DNA of 61,347 nucleotides from Nodularia sp. (in: cyanobacteria). GTDB taxonomy: Bacteria > Cyanobacteriota > Cyanobacteriia > Cyanobacteriales > Nostocaceae. The notes beneath the pieces were generated by a model that saw only the letters and a list, made by a program, of their open reading frames with translations, searched no databases and was not told the origin of the DNA. The stretch is taken from positions 1 through 61,347 of the forward strand of contig REBL01000142.1 of NCBI GenBank assembly GCA_007692755.1, in the 5' to 3' direction. Position 1 is the stretch's first letter; each line of letters opens with the position of its first letter. The translations under genes and the position numbers were made by a program. Of the stretch, positions 34,925 to 43,906 are shown piece by piece.

Positions 34925-36061
34925 CTATTTTGTGGGTAAAGCTTCTGGTTGCACTGTGATTTGTTGTCTGCTACCATCACGATTGATCGTAATTTGCATA
35001 GGTTCACCAATGTTAGTAGCTTCTACTTGTTGCTGCACTTGCTTGACATCTTGAATCGCCACATTATTAATACTTTCAATAATGTCACCGGGACGCATTC
35101 CAGCCCGGAAACCCGGCGAGTTGCGGGCGATTCCCAGAACAATCACACCTGTATCTTGAGTAATTCTAATTCCGACATCACTTTGATTAATTTTTTGACG
35201 CAGTTCAGGACTTAACTGAGCCATTTGAATACCGATGTAGGGATGTTCTACTCGTCCTTTTTCGATTAATTGTTCTGCAATGCGTTGAGCAGTGTTGATG
35301 GGAATGGCAAAGCCTAACCCTTGCGCTCCTTGGATGATAGCGGTGTTCATCCCAATCACCTCTCCTTGAGCATTCAGCAAAGGACCGCCAGAATTACCGG
35401 GATTAATGGCTGCATCGGTTTGGATAAAATCAATTCGCTCGGTTGGTACACCCAGACCGGCTACAGAACGCTGTGTAGCGCTGATGATTCCTTGGGTAAC
35501 TGTATTATCTAATCCTAAAGGATTTCCGATGGCGATCGCAGGTTCTCCCGCCATTAAATTATCTGAGTTACCCAGCTGAACGGTTGGTAATTCCGTAGCT
35601 GCAATTTTGACAACAGCAACATCAGTCACAGAGTCAGCACCCACCACTTCGCCCTGAAAACTGCGACCATCTTTTAATAAAACTGTGACGTTATCTGCAT
35701 TGGCTACCACATGAGCATTAGTAAAAATTAAACCATCAGCAGTAGTAATAAATCCTGAGCCGAGACCTTGTTGTTCTTCTTCCCTTGTGGGCAACTGTCC
35801 CGGAAAAAATCTTTCTATTACCGGGTCAGGAGATATTGCTACAGTGCGTGTAGAGTCAATTCGCACCACTGCGGGGCCTACTTCTTGGACAACACGCGTA
35901 ACATAATTGACATTTGGATTTGTATTAGAATTGGCGGTTGATGTCGCTAAAAGGTTTGGGTTTAGTGGTTGTTGAGCATTCCTGACATTTCTGGTAGGAA
36001 TACTACATCCACTCAGGAGTAAAACTAAGCAAAAAGCCGATTGTTGTAAAAATCTTTTCAT
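34925..36061 (-). CDS. HtrA/DegP-type serine protease (Deg/Hho family), lipoprotein signal
   Basis: The 378-residue protein has a signal ending in 'LVLLLSGCSIP' (Cys19), so it is probably lipid-anchored in the periplasm. The trypsin-like domain has all three catalytic residues: His117 ('IFTNAHVVANADN'), Asp147 ('DSVTDVAVVKIA') and Ser224 ('INPGNSGGPLLNA'). One PDZ domain (about 275-370) includes 'SPGFRAGMRPGDIIESINNV'. This is the HhoA/HhoB/HtrA class of cyanobacteria, which degrades damaged envelope proteins. It is divergent from the metal-resistance genes, with a 200-bp spacer containing the MerR-type operator. Confidence 0.92.
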   Translation of the reverse strand: MKRFLQQSAFCLVLLLSGCSIPTRNVRNAQQPLNPNLLATSTANSNTNPNVNYVTRVVQEVGPAVVRIDSTRTVAISPDPVIERFFPGQLPTREEEQQGLGSGFITTADGLIFTNAHVVANADNVTVLLKDGRSFQGEVVGADSVTDVAVVKIAATELPTVQLGNSDNLMAGEPAIAIGNPLGLDNTVTQGIISATQRSVAGLGVPTERIDFIQTDAAINPGNSGGPLLNAQGEVIGMNTAIIQGAQGLGFAIPINTAQRIAEQLIEKGRVEHPYIGIQMAQLSPELRQKINQSDVGIRITQDTGVIVLGIARNSPGFRAGMRPGDIIESINNVAIQDVKQVQQQVEATNIGEPMQITINRDGSRQQITVQPEALPTK

Positions 36062-36208
36062 AAGCCATGCTCAGGAACTGGGGAATAAAAGCCCAATCAC
36101 CTTGAGGCGATGTTTTACTTTCCATTGTAGTCAGGGAATAGCAGCATTTCATCCTGGTTTCATCTTTGTCTGCAATGCTCAATAGTGGGTTAAAAATCAC
36201 TGCACAAC

Positions 36209-36245
36209 TTGACTCTCTAGTTAACTGGAGAGTTAATCATATAAT
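36209..36245 (+). promoter_or_regulatory. MerR-type promoter/operator of the metal-resistance cluster
   Basis: A 22-bp near-perfect palindrome (36212-36233; left half ACTCTCTAGTT, right half AACTGGAGAGT; 10 of 11 pairs match) lies in the spacer after a -35-like TTGACT (36209-36214). A 19-bp spacer puts TAATCA (36234-36239) at the -10 position, and a consensus TATAAT follows at 36240. Dyads overlapping an overlong spacer are the hallmark of MerR-family metal regulators. No merR-like gene is in the window. Confidence 0.7.
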
Positions 36246-36263
36246 CGGAATTATGTCTTGTGG

Positions 36264-36956
36264 ATGAAAGTTATGCAAATTCTATCTTTGAAAAATAAAT
36301 TTCTGGCGTTGAGCTTTGTAATGTTGACCTCCTTAACTGGCGCAGTTTTGACGGCTTGTTCTACAACGACTTCTGAAAACCCAGACCCCAATACCACTGC
36401 AACCGAAACCAGTGACCACCAGCATCAGCACCACGGTGGTATGGATCATGCAATGGATTTAGGGCCAGCCGATGCTAGCTATGATTTAAGGTTCATTGAT
36501 GGGATGATTGTTCACCATCAAGGGGCGGTGGTTATGGCTCAGGATGCACTGGAAAATTCACAACGTCCTGAAATTAAGCAACTAGCAGAGGAAATTATTA
36601 CCGCCCAAAATCAAGAAATTGCTCAGATGCAGCAGTGGCGTTCAGCTTGGTATCCCAACGCTGGGGATACACCTATGGCTTATCATGCCGAAATGGGTCA
36701 CATGATGGAGATGACTCCTGAGCAAAAGCAAGCCATGATGATGAGCATGGATTTGGGTGCGGCTGATGCTGAGTTTGATTTGCGCTTTATTAATGGGATG
36801 ATTCCTCACCATGAAGGGGCTGTGGTGATGGCTCAAGATGCGTTGCAAAAGTCTCAGCGTCCGGAAATGAAGGAATTGGCTGAGGAGATTATTCAGACGC
36901 AAGAAACGGAAATTAATCAAATGAAGCAGTGGCGACAAGCTTGGTATGAGAAATGA
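36264..36956 (+). CDS. Lipoprotein with two DUF305 domains (CopM-like)
   Basis: The 230-residue protein has a lipoprotein signal with 'LTACS', then a His/Met-rich stretch ('HQHQHHGGMDHAMDL'). Two tandem DUF305 domains follow, each with 'YDLRFIDGMIVHHQGAVVMA'-like sequence (about 60-125 and 155-225). They are joined by a Met/His-rich linker ('MAYHAEMGHMMEMTPEQKQA'). Synechocystis CopM, a periplasmic copper-binding protein, is a DUF305 protein, and the Met/His content favours copper. The ATG at 36264 is used; a TTG at 36258 and an ATG at 36273 are alternatives. It is the first gene after the MerR-type promoter and precedes the RND adaptor. Confidence 0.85.
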   Translation: MKVMQILSLKNKFLALSFVMLTSLTGAVLTACSTTTSENPDPNTTATETSDHQHQHHGGMDHAMDLGPADASYDLRFIDGMIVHHQGAVVMAQDALENSQRPEIKQLAEEIITAQNQEIAQMQQWRSAWYPNAGDTPMAYHAEMGHMMEMTPEQKQAMMMSMDLGAADAEFDLRFINGMIPHHEGAVVMAQDALQKSQRPEMKELAEEIIQTQETEINQMKQWRQAWYEK

Positions 36957-36960
36957 GGAA

Positions 36961-36991
36961 CGAACCGCAAAGTACGCAAAGGTCACAAAGG
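36961..36991. repeat. Dispersed repeat starting CGAACCGCAAAG (copy A)
   Basis: This 31-bp sequence just after the DUF305 gene matches, inverted, 27 of 31 bases at 38636-38666. A degenerate third copy (CGAACCGCCAAG) starts at 41894. Confidence 0.75.
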
Positions 36992-37047
36992 AAGAAGGAA
37001 GAAGGAAGGAAAGTAAGTAAGACTTGGTATAAGGATTTTTGATTGCG

Positions 37048-38610
37048 ATGCCTAATTCTCTGCGTTCCCCAGCATTTTTAGCGGTGCTGAGTCTGTTTTT
37101 ATTGGCTAATCCTGTAGTAGTAGTTGCTCACCCTGGACATGGTGATGAGTTTCATAGTGGAGGTGATACTACTCCTTCTGTGACTCCGATTCAAGTTGAT
37201 GCTGAAACTTCTCAACGGCTAGGTATTAAAGTTGAACCAGTGAAACGCCAGCCATTAGCTGTGAGTATTAAAACCACTGGACAGATAGAAACTCTACCTA
37301 GTCAAGAAGCTCAAGTGACTACTCCTATTGCTGGGGCAACAGTGGTAGAGTTATTGGTTGAGCCTGGGACTGTGGTTAAACGTGGTCAACCTGTGGCTGT
37401 GGTGTCTAGTCCTGAGTTGGTATCGCTGCGGGTGGAGTCTGAGGAAAAGTTGGCACAAGGTCGGGCGGAGTTACAACAAGCTCAAGCTGATTTAAAATTA
37501 GCCCAACAAAATTACAGCAGATTGCAAGAAATTTCTGCCGCCGAAATCGCCGCAGCCCAAACTCAAATCGCTTTTGCTCAAGAAAAGTACAGCAAAGACC
37601 AAGAATTAGCTGATGCGGGGGCTTTACCACAACGTAATGCTTTAGAGTCTCAAACTCAACTAGCTCAAGCTAAATCACAACTAGCTACAGCTAACAGCAG
37701 TCGTGATGTAATTGCGGCTCAAAATCAAGTCCAACGCGCCCAAGCTGCTGTGGAAGTAGCTAAATCACGAGTCAGTCTCAGTAATAATATATATGAAACT
37801 CGGCTGCAACAATTAGGTATTCGTGGTAATGCTAAAGGATTAGTCACAATTACAGCCCCAATTTCTGGTACAGTGGCAAATCGGGAAGTTACCCTTGGTC
37901 AATCCTTCCAAGATGCTGGTGACAAATTAATGACCATTGTTAATGACAGTCGGGTATTTGCCACGGCGAATATATATGAAAAAGATTTAGAGCGAGTCAG
38001 AAACGGACAACAGATATTAGTCAGAATTGCATCTTTACCTGAGCGTACATTTACGGGACGCATTACCGTAATTGATTCTGTAGTCGGAGGTCAAACGCGA
38101 GTTATCCCTGTGAAAGCTGAAATTAGTAACCCAGGCGGAATCCTCAAACCAGGGATGTTTGCAGCATTAGAAGTCCTCACAGACCAAACATCTGCACCCA
38201 TCTTAGCCATACCCAGTTCGGCTGTAGTAGAAGCCAATAATATCAAACAAGTATATATACAAAACGGTAACGCCTATCAACCAGTAGAAGTCACCTTGGG
38301 TCAAACCTCCGGCGACATGGTAGAAGTTAAAACTGGCTTATTTGAAGGAGATTTAATAGTTACTCAACGTGCGCCCCAACTGTATGCTCAATCCTTGCGG
38401 GGTGGAAGTCCCAGCACCACAGCAGAACACGAACACACCCCAGTCAACTCAGAAATTACAACATCCAGTTTACCACTGTGGCTAATGCTAATTGGAGGAA
38501 GTGCGATCGCCTCTTTAGCCTTCATCACAGGAGCCTTCTGGACACACCGCCGCCAGACACATTTACTACCAGCAACCAACCCCCACATAGACCAAGAAAT
38601 ACAGAAATAA
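37048..38610 (+). CDS. RND efflux periplasmic adaptor (CusB/CzcB-like)
   Basis: The 520-residue protein is a membrane-fusion protein of a heavy-metal RND pump. It has a signal peptide (about 1-27, ending 'VVVAHP') and a His-rich start 'HPGHGDEFHSGGD'. The biotinyl-lipoyl half-motifs are 'AGATVVELLVEPGTVVKRGQ' and 'ITAPISGTVANREVTLGQSF'. A long coiled-coil hairpin (about 125-245) lies between them, and a beta-barrel with 'VIPVKAEISNPGGILKPGMF' follows. Unusually, the C-terminus has a transmembrane segment (about 475-497) and a basic tail. The ATG at 37048 follows AAGGA. It couples the CusA-like pump to the outer membrane channel. Confidence 0.9.
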   Translation: MPNSLRSPAFLAVLSLFLLANPVVVVAHPGHGDEFHSGGDTTPSVTPIQVDAETSQRLGIKVEPVKRQPLAVSIKTTGQIETLPSQEAQVTTPIAGATVVELLVEPGTVVKRGQPVAVVSSPELVSLRVESEEKLAQGRAELQQAQADLKLAQQNYSRLQEISAAEIAAAQTQIAFAQEKYSKDQELADAGALPQRNALESQTQLAQAKSQLATANSSRDVIAAQNQVQRAQAAVEVAKSRVSLSNNIYETRLQQLGIRGNAKGLVTITAPISGTVANREVTLGQSFQDAGDKLMTIVNDSRVFATANIYEKDLERVRNGQQILVRIASLPERTFTGRITVIDSVVGGQTRVIPVKAEISNPGGILKPGMFAALEVLTDQTSAPILAIPSSAVVEANNIKQVYIQNGNAYQPVEVTLGQTSGDMVEVKTGLFEGDLIVTQRAPQLYAQSLRGGSPSTTAEHEHTPVNSEITTSSLPLWLMLIGGSAIASLAFITGAFWTHRRQTHLLPATNPHIDQEIQK

Positions 38611-38635
38611 CGCAAAAACTCTCTAAAACCTCTTA

Positions 38636-38666
38636 CCTTTGTGTCCTTCGTGTCCTTTGCGGTTCG
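38636..38666. repeat. Dispersed repeat, inverted copy B
   Basis: This is the reverse complement of the repeat at 36961-36991, with four mismatches in 31 bases. It lies in the 150-bp spacer between the RND adaptor and pump genes, followed by another repeat phrase (CTCCGCGCCCCTCTGCG, about 38728). Confidence 0.8.
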
Positions 38667-38760
38667 TTTCTCCTCCAAAAACTAATACACACACCAAATA
38701 ACTCTCCGCGAACCTTTGCGCTAACCTCCGCGCCCCTCTGCGTTAAAACCCTCCTCCTCC

Positions 38761-41700
38761 ATGCTTAACACAATCCTCAAATGGTCAATAATCCAACGCT
38801 GGCTAGTAGTCCTCAGCGCCATCATCATCACCTGCTTAGGAGTATATAACCTCACCCAGATGCCCCTAGATGTCCTCCCCGACTTCGCCCCACCCCAAGT
38901 AGAAATTCAAACAGAAGCCCCAGGACTAGCACCAGAAGAAATAGAAACCCTAATAACCCTACCCATAGAAAGCGCCGTCAACGGTACACCAGGAGTAGAA
39001 ACCGTCCGTTCCTCCTCAGCCGTAGGAATTTCCGTCGTTAAAGTCATCTTCAACTGGAACACAGACATTTATCAAGCCAGACAACTCGTCACAGAACGGT
39101 TACAACAAGCACAACAAAAACTACCAGAAGGTGTAGAAAACCCGCAAATTTCCCCCATTACTTCCCCCATCGCCACAGTTTTACAATACGCCTTCACCTC
39201 AGAAACTATCCCACTCATGGAAGTGCGGCGCTTAGTAGACAGAGATATTACCAATCGCCTACTAGCTGTCCCTGGAGTTTCCCAAGTGATTGCTTATGGT
39301 GGAGATGTGCGTCAATATCAAGTTTTAGTAAATCCTGCCCAACTGCAAGCCTTTAACGTCACCTTAGATGAAGTCACATCTGCCACTAGAGAAGCTAACG
39401 TTAACGCTGCGGGTGGTTTTTTGATAAATCCCGACCAAGAGCTAATTATTCGGGGCTTAGGGCGGATTGAGTCCGTTGAGGAACTGGGAAAATCAGCCAT
39501 AACTTCTCGTAATAATACACCTGTGTTACTGCAAGATGTGGCAGATGTCCGCATTGGTGCAGGTTTAAAGCGTGGGGATGGTAGCTTGGATGGTCAGCCA
39601 GCCGTTGTCGTTCTGATTAACAAACAACCGCAAAACGATACACCCACAGTTACTAAAGCCATCGAACAGGCGATGACAGAAGTGAAAGTTGGCTTACCCG
39701 CAGATATTGTAGTTACAGAAACCTTTCGCCAAGAAAACTTTATTGCAGCTGCTATCCACAACGTTACCAGTTCCCTGCGAGATGGGATAATTATCGTTTG
39801 CATTATCCTGTTAATGTTTTTGATGAACTGGCGCACCGCCATCATTACTTTAAGTGCCATTCCTCTATCAGTATTAATTGGAATGATGATTCTCGGCTGG
39901 TTTGGTCAGGGTATCAATACTATGACTCTGGGAGGTTTAGCCGTGGCTATTGGGTCAGTGGTGGATGACTCGATTGTGGATATGGAAAATTGTTACCGGG
40001 GTTTACGCCAGAACCAAGCAGCCAGAAATCCGGTGCATCCTTTTAAGGTGGTTTATAACACTTCGGTAGCAGTCCGAGTCAGTGTAATTTTTTCTACAGT
40101 AATTATTGCCGTTGTCTTTGCCCCCATTTTCACCCTCACAGGTGTGGAAGGTCGGATATTTGCCCCAATGGGTGTCGCCTATTTGGTATCAATTTTTGCT
40201 TCAACTTTCGTCGCCATGACTCTATCCCCGGCACTGTGCGCGATTTTACTGGCAAATCGACAACTACCCACAGATGATACTTGGGTGAGTGCTTTAACAA
40301 AGCGCCTTTATCGTCCTATTCTCGGTTTTGCTACGGGTTTTCCTCAAGTTATTTTAGTGGTGGCTACAGCTTCCTTAATTGCATCCTTGGTAATTTTGCC
40401 GACCTTGGGACGGGTGTTTTTACCAGAGTTTCAGGAATCATCTTTAGTGAATGGGATGGTGCTTTATCCGGGAAGTTCTCTAGAAGCGACTAATCAAGTG
40501 GGATTTGCTTTACAGGATGCACTCAAGGACGACCCCAAATTTAAAACTGTGCAGTTGCGGTCTGGACGCGCCCCTGGTGATGCAGATGCTGGGGGGGTGA
40601 ATTTGGGTCACTTAGATGTGGAATTGAGTGCAGAAGGTTTGCAGAATCGGGAAGCCAGTATTGAGAAGCTACGGGCTGAGTTTGCCAAAATTCCCGGTGT
40701 TGCGCCGAGTATTGGCGGTTTTATTTCTCATCGCATGGATGAGGTATTATCAGGAATAAGAAGTGCGATCGCAGTGAAAATATTTGGCCCTGATTTATCA
40801 GAATTGCGCCGCTTGGGGTCAGAAATTGAGGCTGTCATGGGGGATGTTCCCGGACTGGTAGATTTACAACTCGAACCCCAAGTCCCCATTCGACAGGTGC
40901 AAATTAAATTTAGCAGAGAAGCCGCAGCCCGTTATGGCTTAACTGTGGGAAATTTGAGTCATACTCTAGAAACAGCGTTGAATGGGCGAGTTGTTTCTCA
41001 AGTGCTGGAAGGACAACAATTATTTGATTTGGTGGTGTGGTTACAGCCGGAATCACGCAATAATTTAGATGTGATTCGCAACTTATTAGTAGATACTCCC
41101 ACAGGTCAAAAAATCCCTCTCGCTCAAGTTGCCAGTATAGAATATGGAACTGGACCAAATACCATTAACCGGGAAAATGTTTCACGTTTGATAGTTGTAT
41201 CTGCAAATGTTTCTGGTCGAGATTTAGGTTCAGCAGTAGATGAAATTCAAAATAAAATCAGTCAGTCAATACAGTTACCCACTGGCTATTTTATTCAATA
41301 TGGCGGACAGTTTGAATCAGAACAACGCGCCACCGCAAATTTACTGTTATTTGGCGGAATAGCATTTGTTGTAATTGCAGTTTTAATGTATTTTGCTGTT
41401 AAATCTGTTGCGGCTATGTTGATGATTATGGTTAATTTACCTCTTGCACTGGTGGGGGGTGTTATTTCTATTGCGTTAGGAGGCGGGATTATTTCTGTGG
41501 CTTCGTTGGTAGGATTTATTACTTTGTTTGGTGTGGCGACACGTAATGGTTTGTTATTAGTAGATAATTACAACAACAAGTTGGCGGAGGGAATGCCTTT
41601 AAAGGAGGTGATTTTTCAGGGTTCTATGGAGCGTTTAGTGGCGATTTTAATGACGGCTTTAACTTCGGCTTTAGGAATGGTTCCTTTGGTGGTGGGGACT

Positions 41701-41892
41701 GGTGCTGGTAAGGAAATTTTGCAACCTCTGGCTGTGGTTGTGTTGGGTGGTTTGTTTACTTCTACGGCTTTGACTTTGTTGGTTTTACCTGCTTTGTATG
41801 CTCAGTTTGGTAAGTTATTGATGCCGAAGGAAATACGGCTTTCTGGGAATATGGAAAACGGTAGGGCTGTGGGCGCAGTTTGGGAGTTTTAA
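38761..41892 (+). CDS. Heavy-metal RND efflux pump (CusA/CzcA/NrsA type)
   Basis: The 1043-residue protein is an RND transporter of full length with 12 membrane segments and two large periplasmic loops. It starts 'MLNTILKWSIIQRWLVVLSA' with 'LPDFAPPQVEIQTEAPGLAP'. The TM4 motif at about residues 395-410, 'AIGSVVDDSIVDMEN', carries paired Asp for proton transfer. This differs from CzcA-type 'VDGAV' and CusA-type 'VDAA' motifs, so the metal is not certain. 'ATRNGLLLVDNYNNKLAEGM' lies in the second half. With the CopM-like neighbour and RppA/CopR-type regulators, copper or nickel export is the likely role. It is driven by the proton gradient together with the adaptor gene upstream. Confidence 0.93.
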   Translation: MLNTILKWSIIQRWLVVLSAIIITCLGVYNLTQMPLDVLPDFAPPQVEIQTEAPGLAPEEIETLITLPIESAVNGTPGVETVRSSSAVGISVVKVIFNWNTDIYQARQLVTERLQQAQQKLPEGVENPQISPITSPIATVLQYAFTSETIPLMEVRRLVDRDITNRLLAVPGVSQVIAYGGDVRQYQVLVNPAQLQAFNVTLDEVTSATREANVNAAGGFLINPDQELIIRGLGRIESVEELGKSAITSRNNTPVLLQDVADVRIGAGLKRGDGSLDGQPAVVVLINKQPQNDTPTVTKAIEQAMTEVKVGLPADIVVTETFRQENFIAAAIHNVTSSLRDGIIIVCIILLMFLMNWRTAIITLSAIPLSVLIGMMILGWFGQGINTMTLGGLAVAIGSVVDDSIVDMENCYRGLRQNQAARNPVHPFKVVYNTSVAVRVSVIFSTVIIAVVFAPIFTLTGVEGRIFAPMGVAYLVSIFASTFVAMTLSPALCAILLANRQLPTDDTWVSALTKRLYRPILGFATGFPQVILVVATASLIASLVILPTLGRVFLPEFQESSLVNGMVLYPGSSLEATNQVGFALQDALKDDPKFKTVQLRSGRAPGDADAGGVNLGHLDVELSAEGLQNREASIEKLRAEFAKIPGVAPSIGGFISHRMDEVLSGIRSAIAVKIFGPDLSELRRLGSEIEAVMGDVPGLVDLQLEPQVPIRQVQIKFSREAAARYGLTVGNLSHTLETALNGRVVSQVLEGQQLFDLVVWLQPESRNNLDVIRNLLVDTPTGQKIPLAQVASIEYGTGPNTINRENVSRLIVVSANVSGRDLGSAVDEIQNKISQSIQLPTGYFIQYGGQFESEQRATANLLLFGGIAFVVIAVLMYFAVKSVAAMLMIMVNLPLALVGGVISIALGGGIISVASLVGFITLFGVATRNGLLLVDNYNNKLAEGMPLKEVIFQGSMERLVAILMTALTSALGMVPLVVGTGAGKEILQPLAVVVLGGLFTSTALTLLVLPALYAQFGKLLMPKEIRLSGNMENGRAVGAVWEF

Positions 41893-42004
41893 ACGAACCG
41901 CCAAGTCGCCCGCGCGCAGCGATGCCCGCAAGGGCTGTAGAGCGCCAAGGGAAGAAGGCGGTTTACAAGTAATTTGTATTTTGTAGATTTGAAGGAGTAA
42001 ATCA

Positions 42005-42490
42005 ATGAAGTCACTATCATCAGGTTTGGTTGTTTTAGGATGTACAGGGTTGCTTTTTGTGGGTGCTTGTAATAATGGTAATCCAGTAGCTAACACAGAA
42101 AATCCAGCTACTACCAATGCGGAAATTCCGGCTGATTCTGCTGCACCTGTAACGAAATCAAATCACCAGCATGGCGCAACTAAGGGCGGTCAAGTTGTGG
42201 AAACGGGAGACTATCATTTAGAGTTCTTGGCTGATAAAGAAGCTGGGGGAAGTCACTTGGATTTATATTTGCTGACTGGTGATACTCACGAAACTGTACT
42301 TGATGCTAAAGTGACGGCTCAAATTCAAACTCCTGATGGTGAGGAACAAACTATTCCTTTTACTTATGATGCTGAGGGTAAACACTATACGGCTATGCTG
42401 AATGAACAAGCGTCAGGACAGTATCAAGTGAGAATTACCGCAGATGTTAAAGGTGAAACGGTTAACGGGCGTTTTAGTTTTAACCGATAA
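42005..42490 (+). CDS. Small metal-cluster lipoprotein
   Basis: The 161-residue protein has a lipoprotein signal with 'LLFVGACNNG', an Ala/Pro/Thr-rich linker, and 'SNHQHGATKGGQVVETGDYH' with a His cluster. A beta-rich domain follows ('YHLEFLADKEAGG', 'ITADVKGETVNGRFSFNR') that resembles small periplasmic immunoglobulin-like or CusF/YtkA-like domains. I do not assign the family firmly. The position directly after the RND pump suggests a metal-binding accessory protein. The ATG at 42005 follows AAGGAG. Confidence 0.75.
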   Translation: MKSLSSGLVVLGCTGLLFVGACNNGNPVANTENPATTNAEIPADSAAPVTKSNHQHGATKGGQVVETGDYHLEFLADKEAGGSHLDLYLLTGDTHETVLDAKVTAQIQTPDGEEQTIPFTYDAEGKHYTAMLNEQASGQYQVRITADVKGETVNGRFSFNR

Positions 42491-42538
42491 TGGTTAGAAG
42501 ATGCAGTTCCTATGTTTTAGAGGCTGGAGGAAGTAATT

Positions 42539-43117
42539 ATGAGCGCTTTAACTTTACAATTACCTAATCATTTGCAATTTACGGATGAAGAATTTGCCCA
42601 GGTTGTTGCTGCTAACAAGGATTTACGCTTGGAATTATCTGCTGAAGGGGAATTAGTTATCATGTCACCTACTGGGGGAGAAACGGGAAACCGGAATTTT
42701 GATTTATTAGGTCAAGTATGGTTTTGGAACCGTCAACATAACTTGGGTAAAGCTTTTGATTCTTCCACTGGCTTTAAACTTCCCAATGGTGCAACTCGTT
42801 CTCCTGATGCTGCTTGGATAAGAATGGAAAAATGGGATGGTCTCACTCCCCAGCAAAGAAAGAAATTTCTGCCTTTGTGTCCTGATTTTGCTGTGGAATT
42901 GGTTTCTGAAACTGATGATATCGCAGACACTCAAGCCAAAATGCGGGAATATTTAGCCAATGGTTTACAACTTGGTTGGTTAATTAATCCCCATGACCAA
43001 CAAGTAGAAATTTATCGTCCTCATCAACCACTAGAAATTTTACAATCTCCTACAAGTTTATCAGGTGAAGAAGTGCTTCCCGGTTTTACTTTAAATTTAC
43101 AACAAATTTTTGCATAG
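42539..43117 (+). CDS. Uma2-family (DUF820) protein
   Basis: This 192-residue protein is a full-length Uma2 member: 'FTDEEFAQVVAANKDLRLEL', 'GELVIMSPTGGETGNRNFDL', 'RSPDAAWIRMEKWDGL', 'CPDFAVELVSETDDIADTQ', 'KMREYLANGLQLGWLINPHD' and 'LPGFTLNLQQIFA'. PD-(D/E)XK-like positions (SPDAAW, FAVELVSE, K) are kept. It is inserted 48 bp after the small lipoprotein in the metal cluster and has no obvious link to metals. It has an upstream GGAGGAAG ribosome binding site. Its role is unknown. Confidence 0.88.
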   Translation: MSALTLQLPNHLQFTDEEFAQVVAANKDLRLELSAEGELVIMSPTGGETGNRNFDLLGQVWFWNRQHNLGKAFDSSTGFKLPNGATRSPDAAWIRMEKWDGLTPQQRKKFLPLCPDFAVELVSETDDIADTQAKMREYLANGLQLGWLINPHDQQVEIYRPHQPLEILQSPTSLSGEEVLPGFTLNLQQIFA

Positions 43118-43417
43118 TTCGTAGTCAGGACTTTAGTCCTTTCTTATAGCACATACACCAGATTTCTGGTAAATAAGGTACACGCTCAAATCAGGATTTA
43201 ATGAATTGTCCACAGATGATATATGTACTTGATTTACTGGCAAACTGCTGTATCAAATATAAATAATCACCCTATTTTTTTAATACTAGGGTCTTTTATA
43301 AATCAATTTTATTTGATGTATTTAATATGTAGCATATAGCCATACAGAATTTTCATCATGATTTCATAATTGGATGTCAAACTAGTTAAAGTAGTTAAAT
43401 TGAATGTATGTTCAAAT
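43118..43417. other. Promoter region of the DUF2808/two-component operon
   Basis: This 300-bp AT-rich spacer separates the Uma2 gene from the DUF2808-regulator-kinase operon. It contains the direct repeat TTTCAT at 43351-43356 and 43362-43367, and the stretch CACCCTA...TAGGGT (about 43268-43292), which can form a short stem followed by a T-rich run and may end the upstream transcript. Confidence 0.5.
43351..43367 (+). promoter_or_regulatory. TTTCAT direct repeat, candidate response-regulator site
   Basis: TTTCAT occurs at 43351-43356 and 43362-43367, 11 bp start to start. Direct repeats with one helical turn of spacing are typical binding sites of OmpR/PhoB-type regulators such as the one encoded at 43907. 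It sits about 60 bp before the DUF2808 gene, suggesting autoregulation. Confidence 0.45.
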
Positions 43418-43903
43418 ATGAAACTGATAAAAAATTTACTTTGCGCGGCTACATTTACTCTGGCAATTACAGCTGCTTTTGTGCCTGAAGTTTCGGCTAG
43501 TGGAAAAGCCGGAGATCATCGAGGTTCCCATTTGATAAACAGTATGGCGATTCCTAATGATTTTTACGCGACTAATACCACTCATAAAATTTCAGTTCAT
43601 GTCCAAGGTACACCTCTCAGAGAATTGAAAATTAATGTCCCGAAAGGAGTAAGAATTAATCAGGGAATTACGGTAAGAAATCAATCAGGTGAAAATCCCT
43701 CAGTCACAGTTGCGATGAATGAACAAACAGCAACTATTGCTTTTTCTGAACCCATAGAACCGGAGACGAAACTATCAATTTTGATGAATGGTGTAAATAC
43801 TGTAGGGTATAATGAGTCTTGGCAATATCAAGTTTATGCTCAGAAAGTCGGATTTACAGAAGTAATTCCCCTGGGTATAGCTCACATTCAAACCTACCGT
43901 TAA
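43418..43903 (+). CDS. DUF2808 exported protein
   Basis: The 161-residue protein starts at the ATG at 43418, giving a normal signal peptide ('MKLIKNLLCAATFTLAITAA', cleavage near 'SASG'). The domain has the DUF2808 pattern 'ATNTTHKISVHVQGTPLREL', 'ITVRNQSGENPSVTV' and 'EPETKLSILMNGVNTVGYNE'. Proteins of this family are secreted, found in cyanobacteria and of unknown role. The stop lies 3 bp before the response-regulator start, so it is the first gene of a three-gene operon and may be a periplasmic accessory of the sensor kinase. A longer start at 43370 lacks a signal-like N-terminus. Confidence 0.8.
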   Translation: MKLIKNLLCAATFTLAITAAFVPEVSASGKAGDHRGSHLINSMAIPNDFYATNTTHKISVHVQGTPLRELKINVPKGVRINQGITVRNQSGENPSVTVAMNEQTATIAFSEPIEPETKLSILMNGVNTVGYNESWQYQVYAQKVGFTEVIPLGIAHIQTYR

Positions 43904-43906
43904 CAA

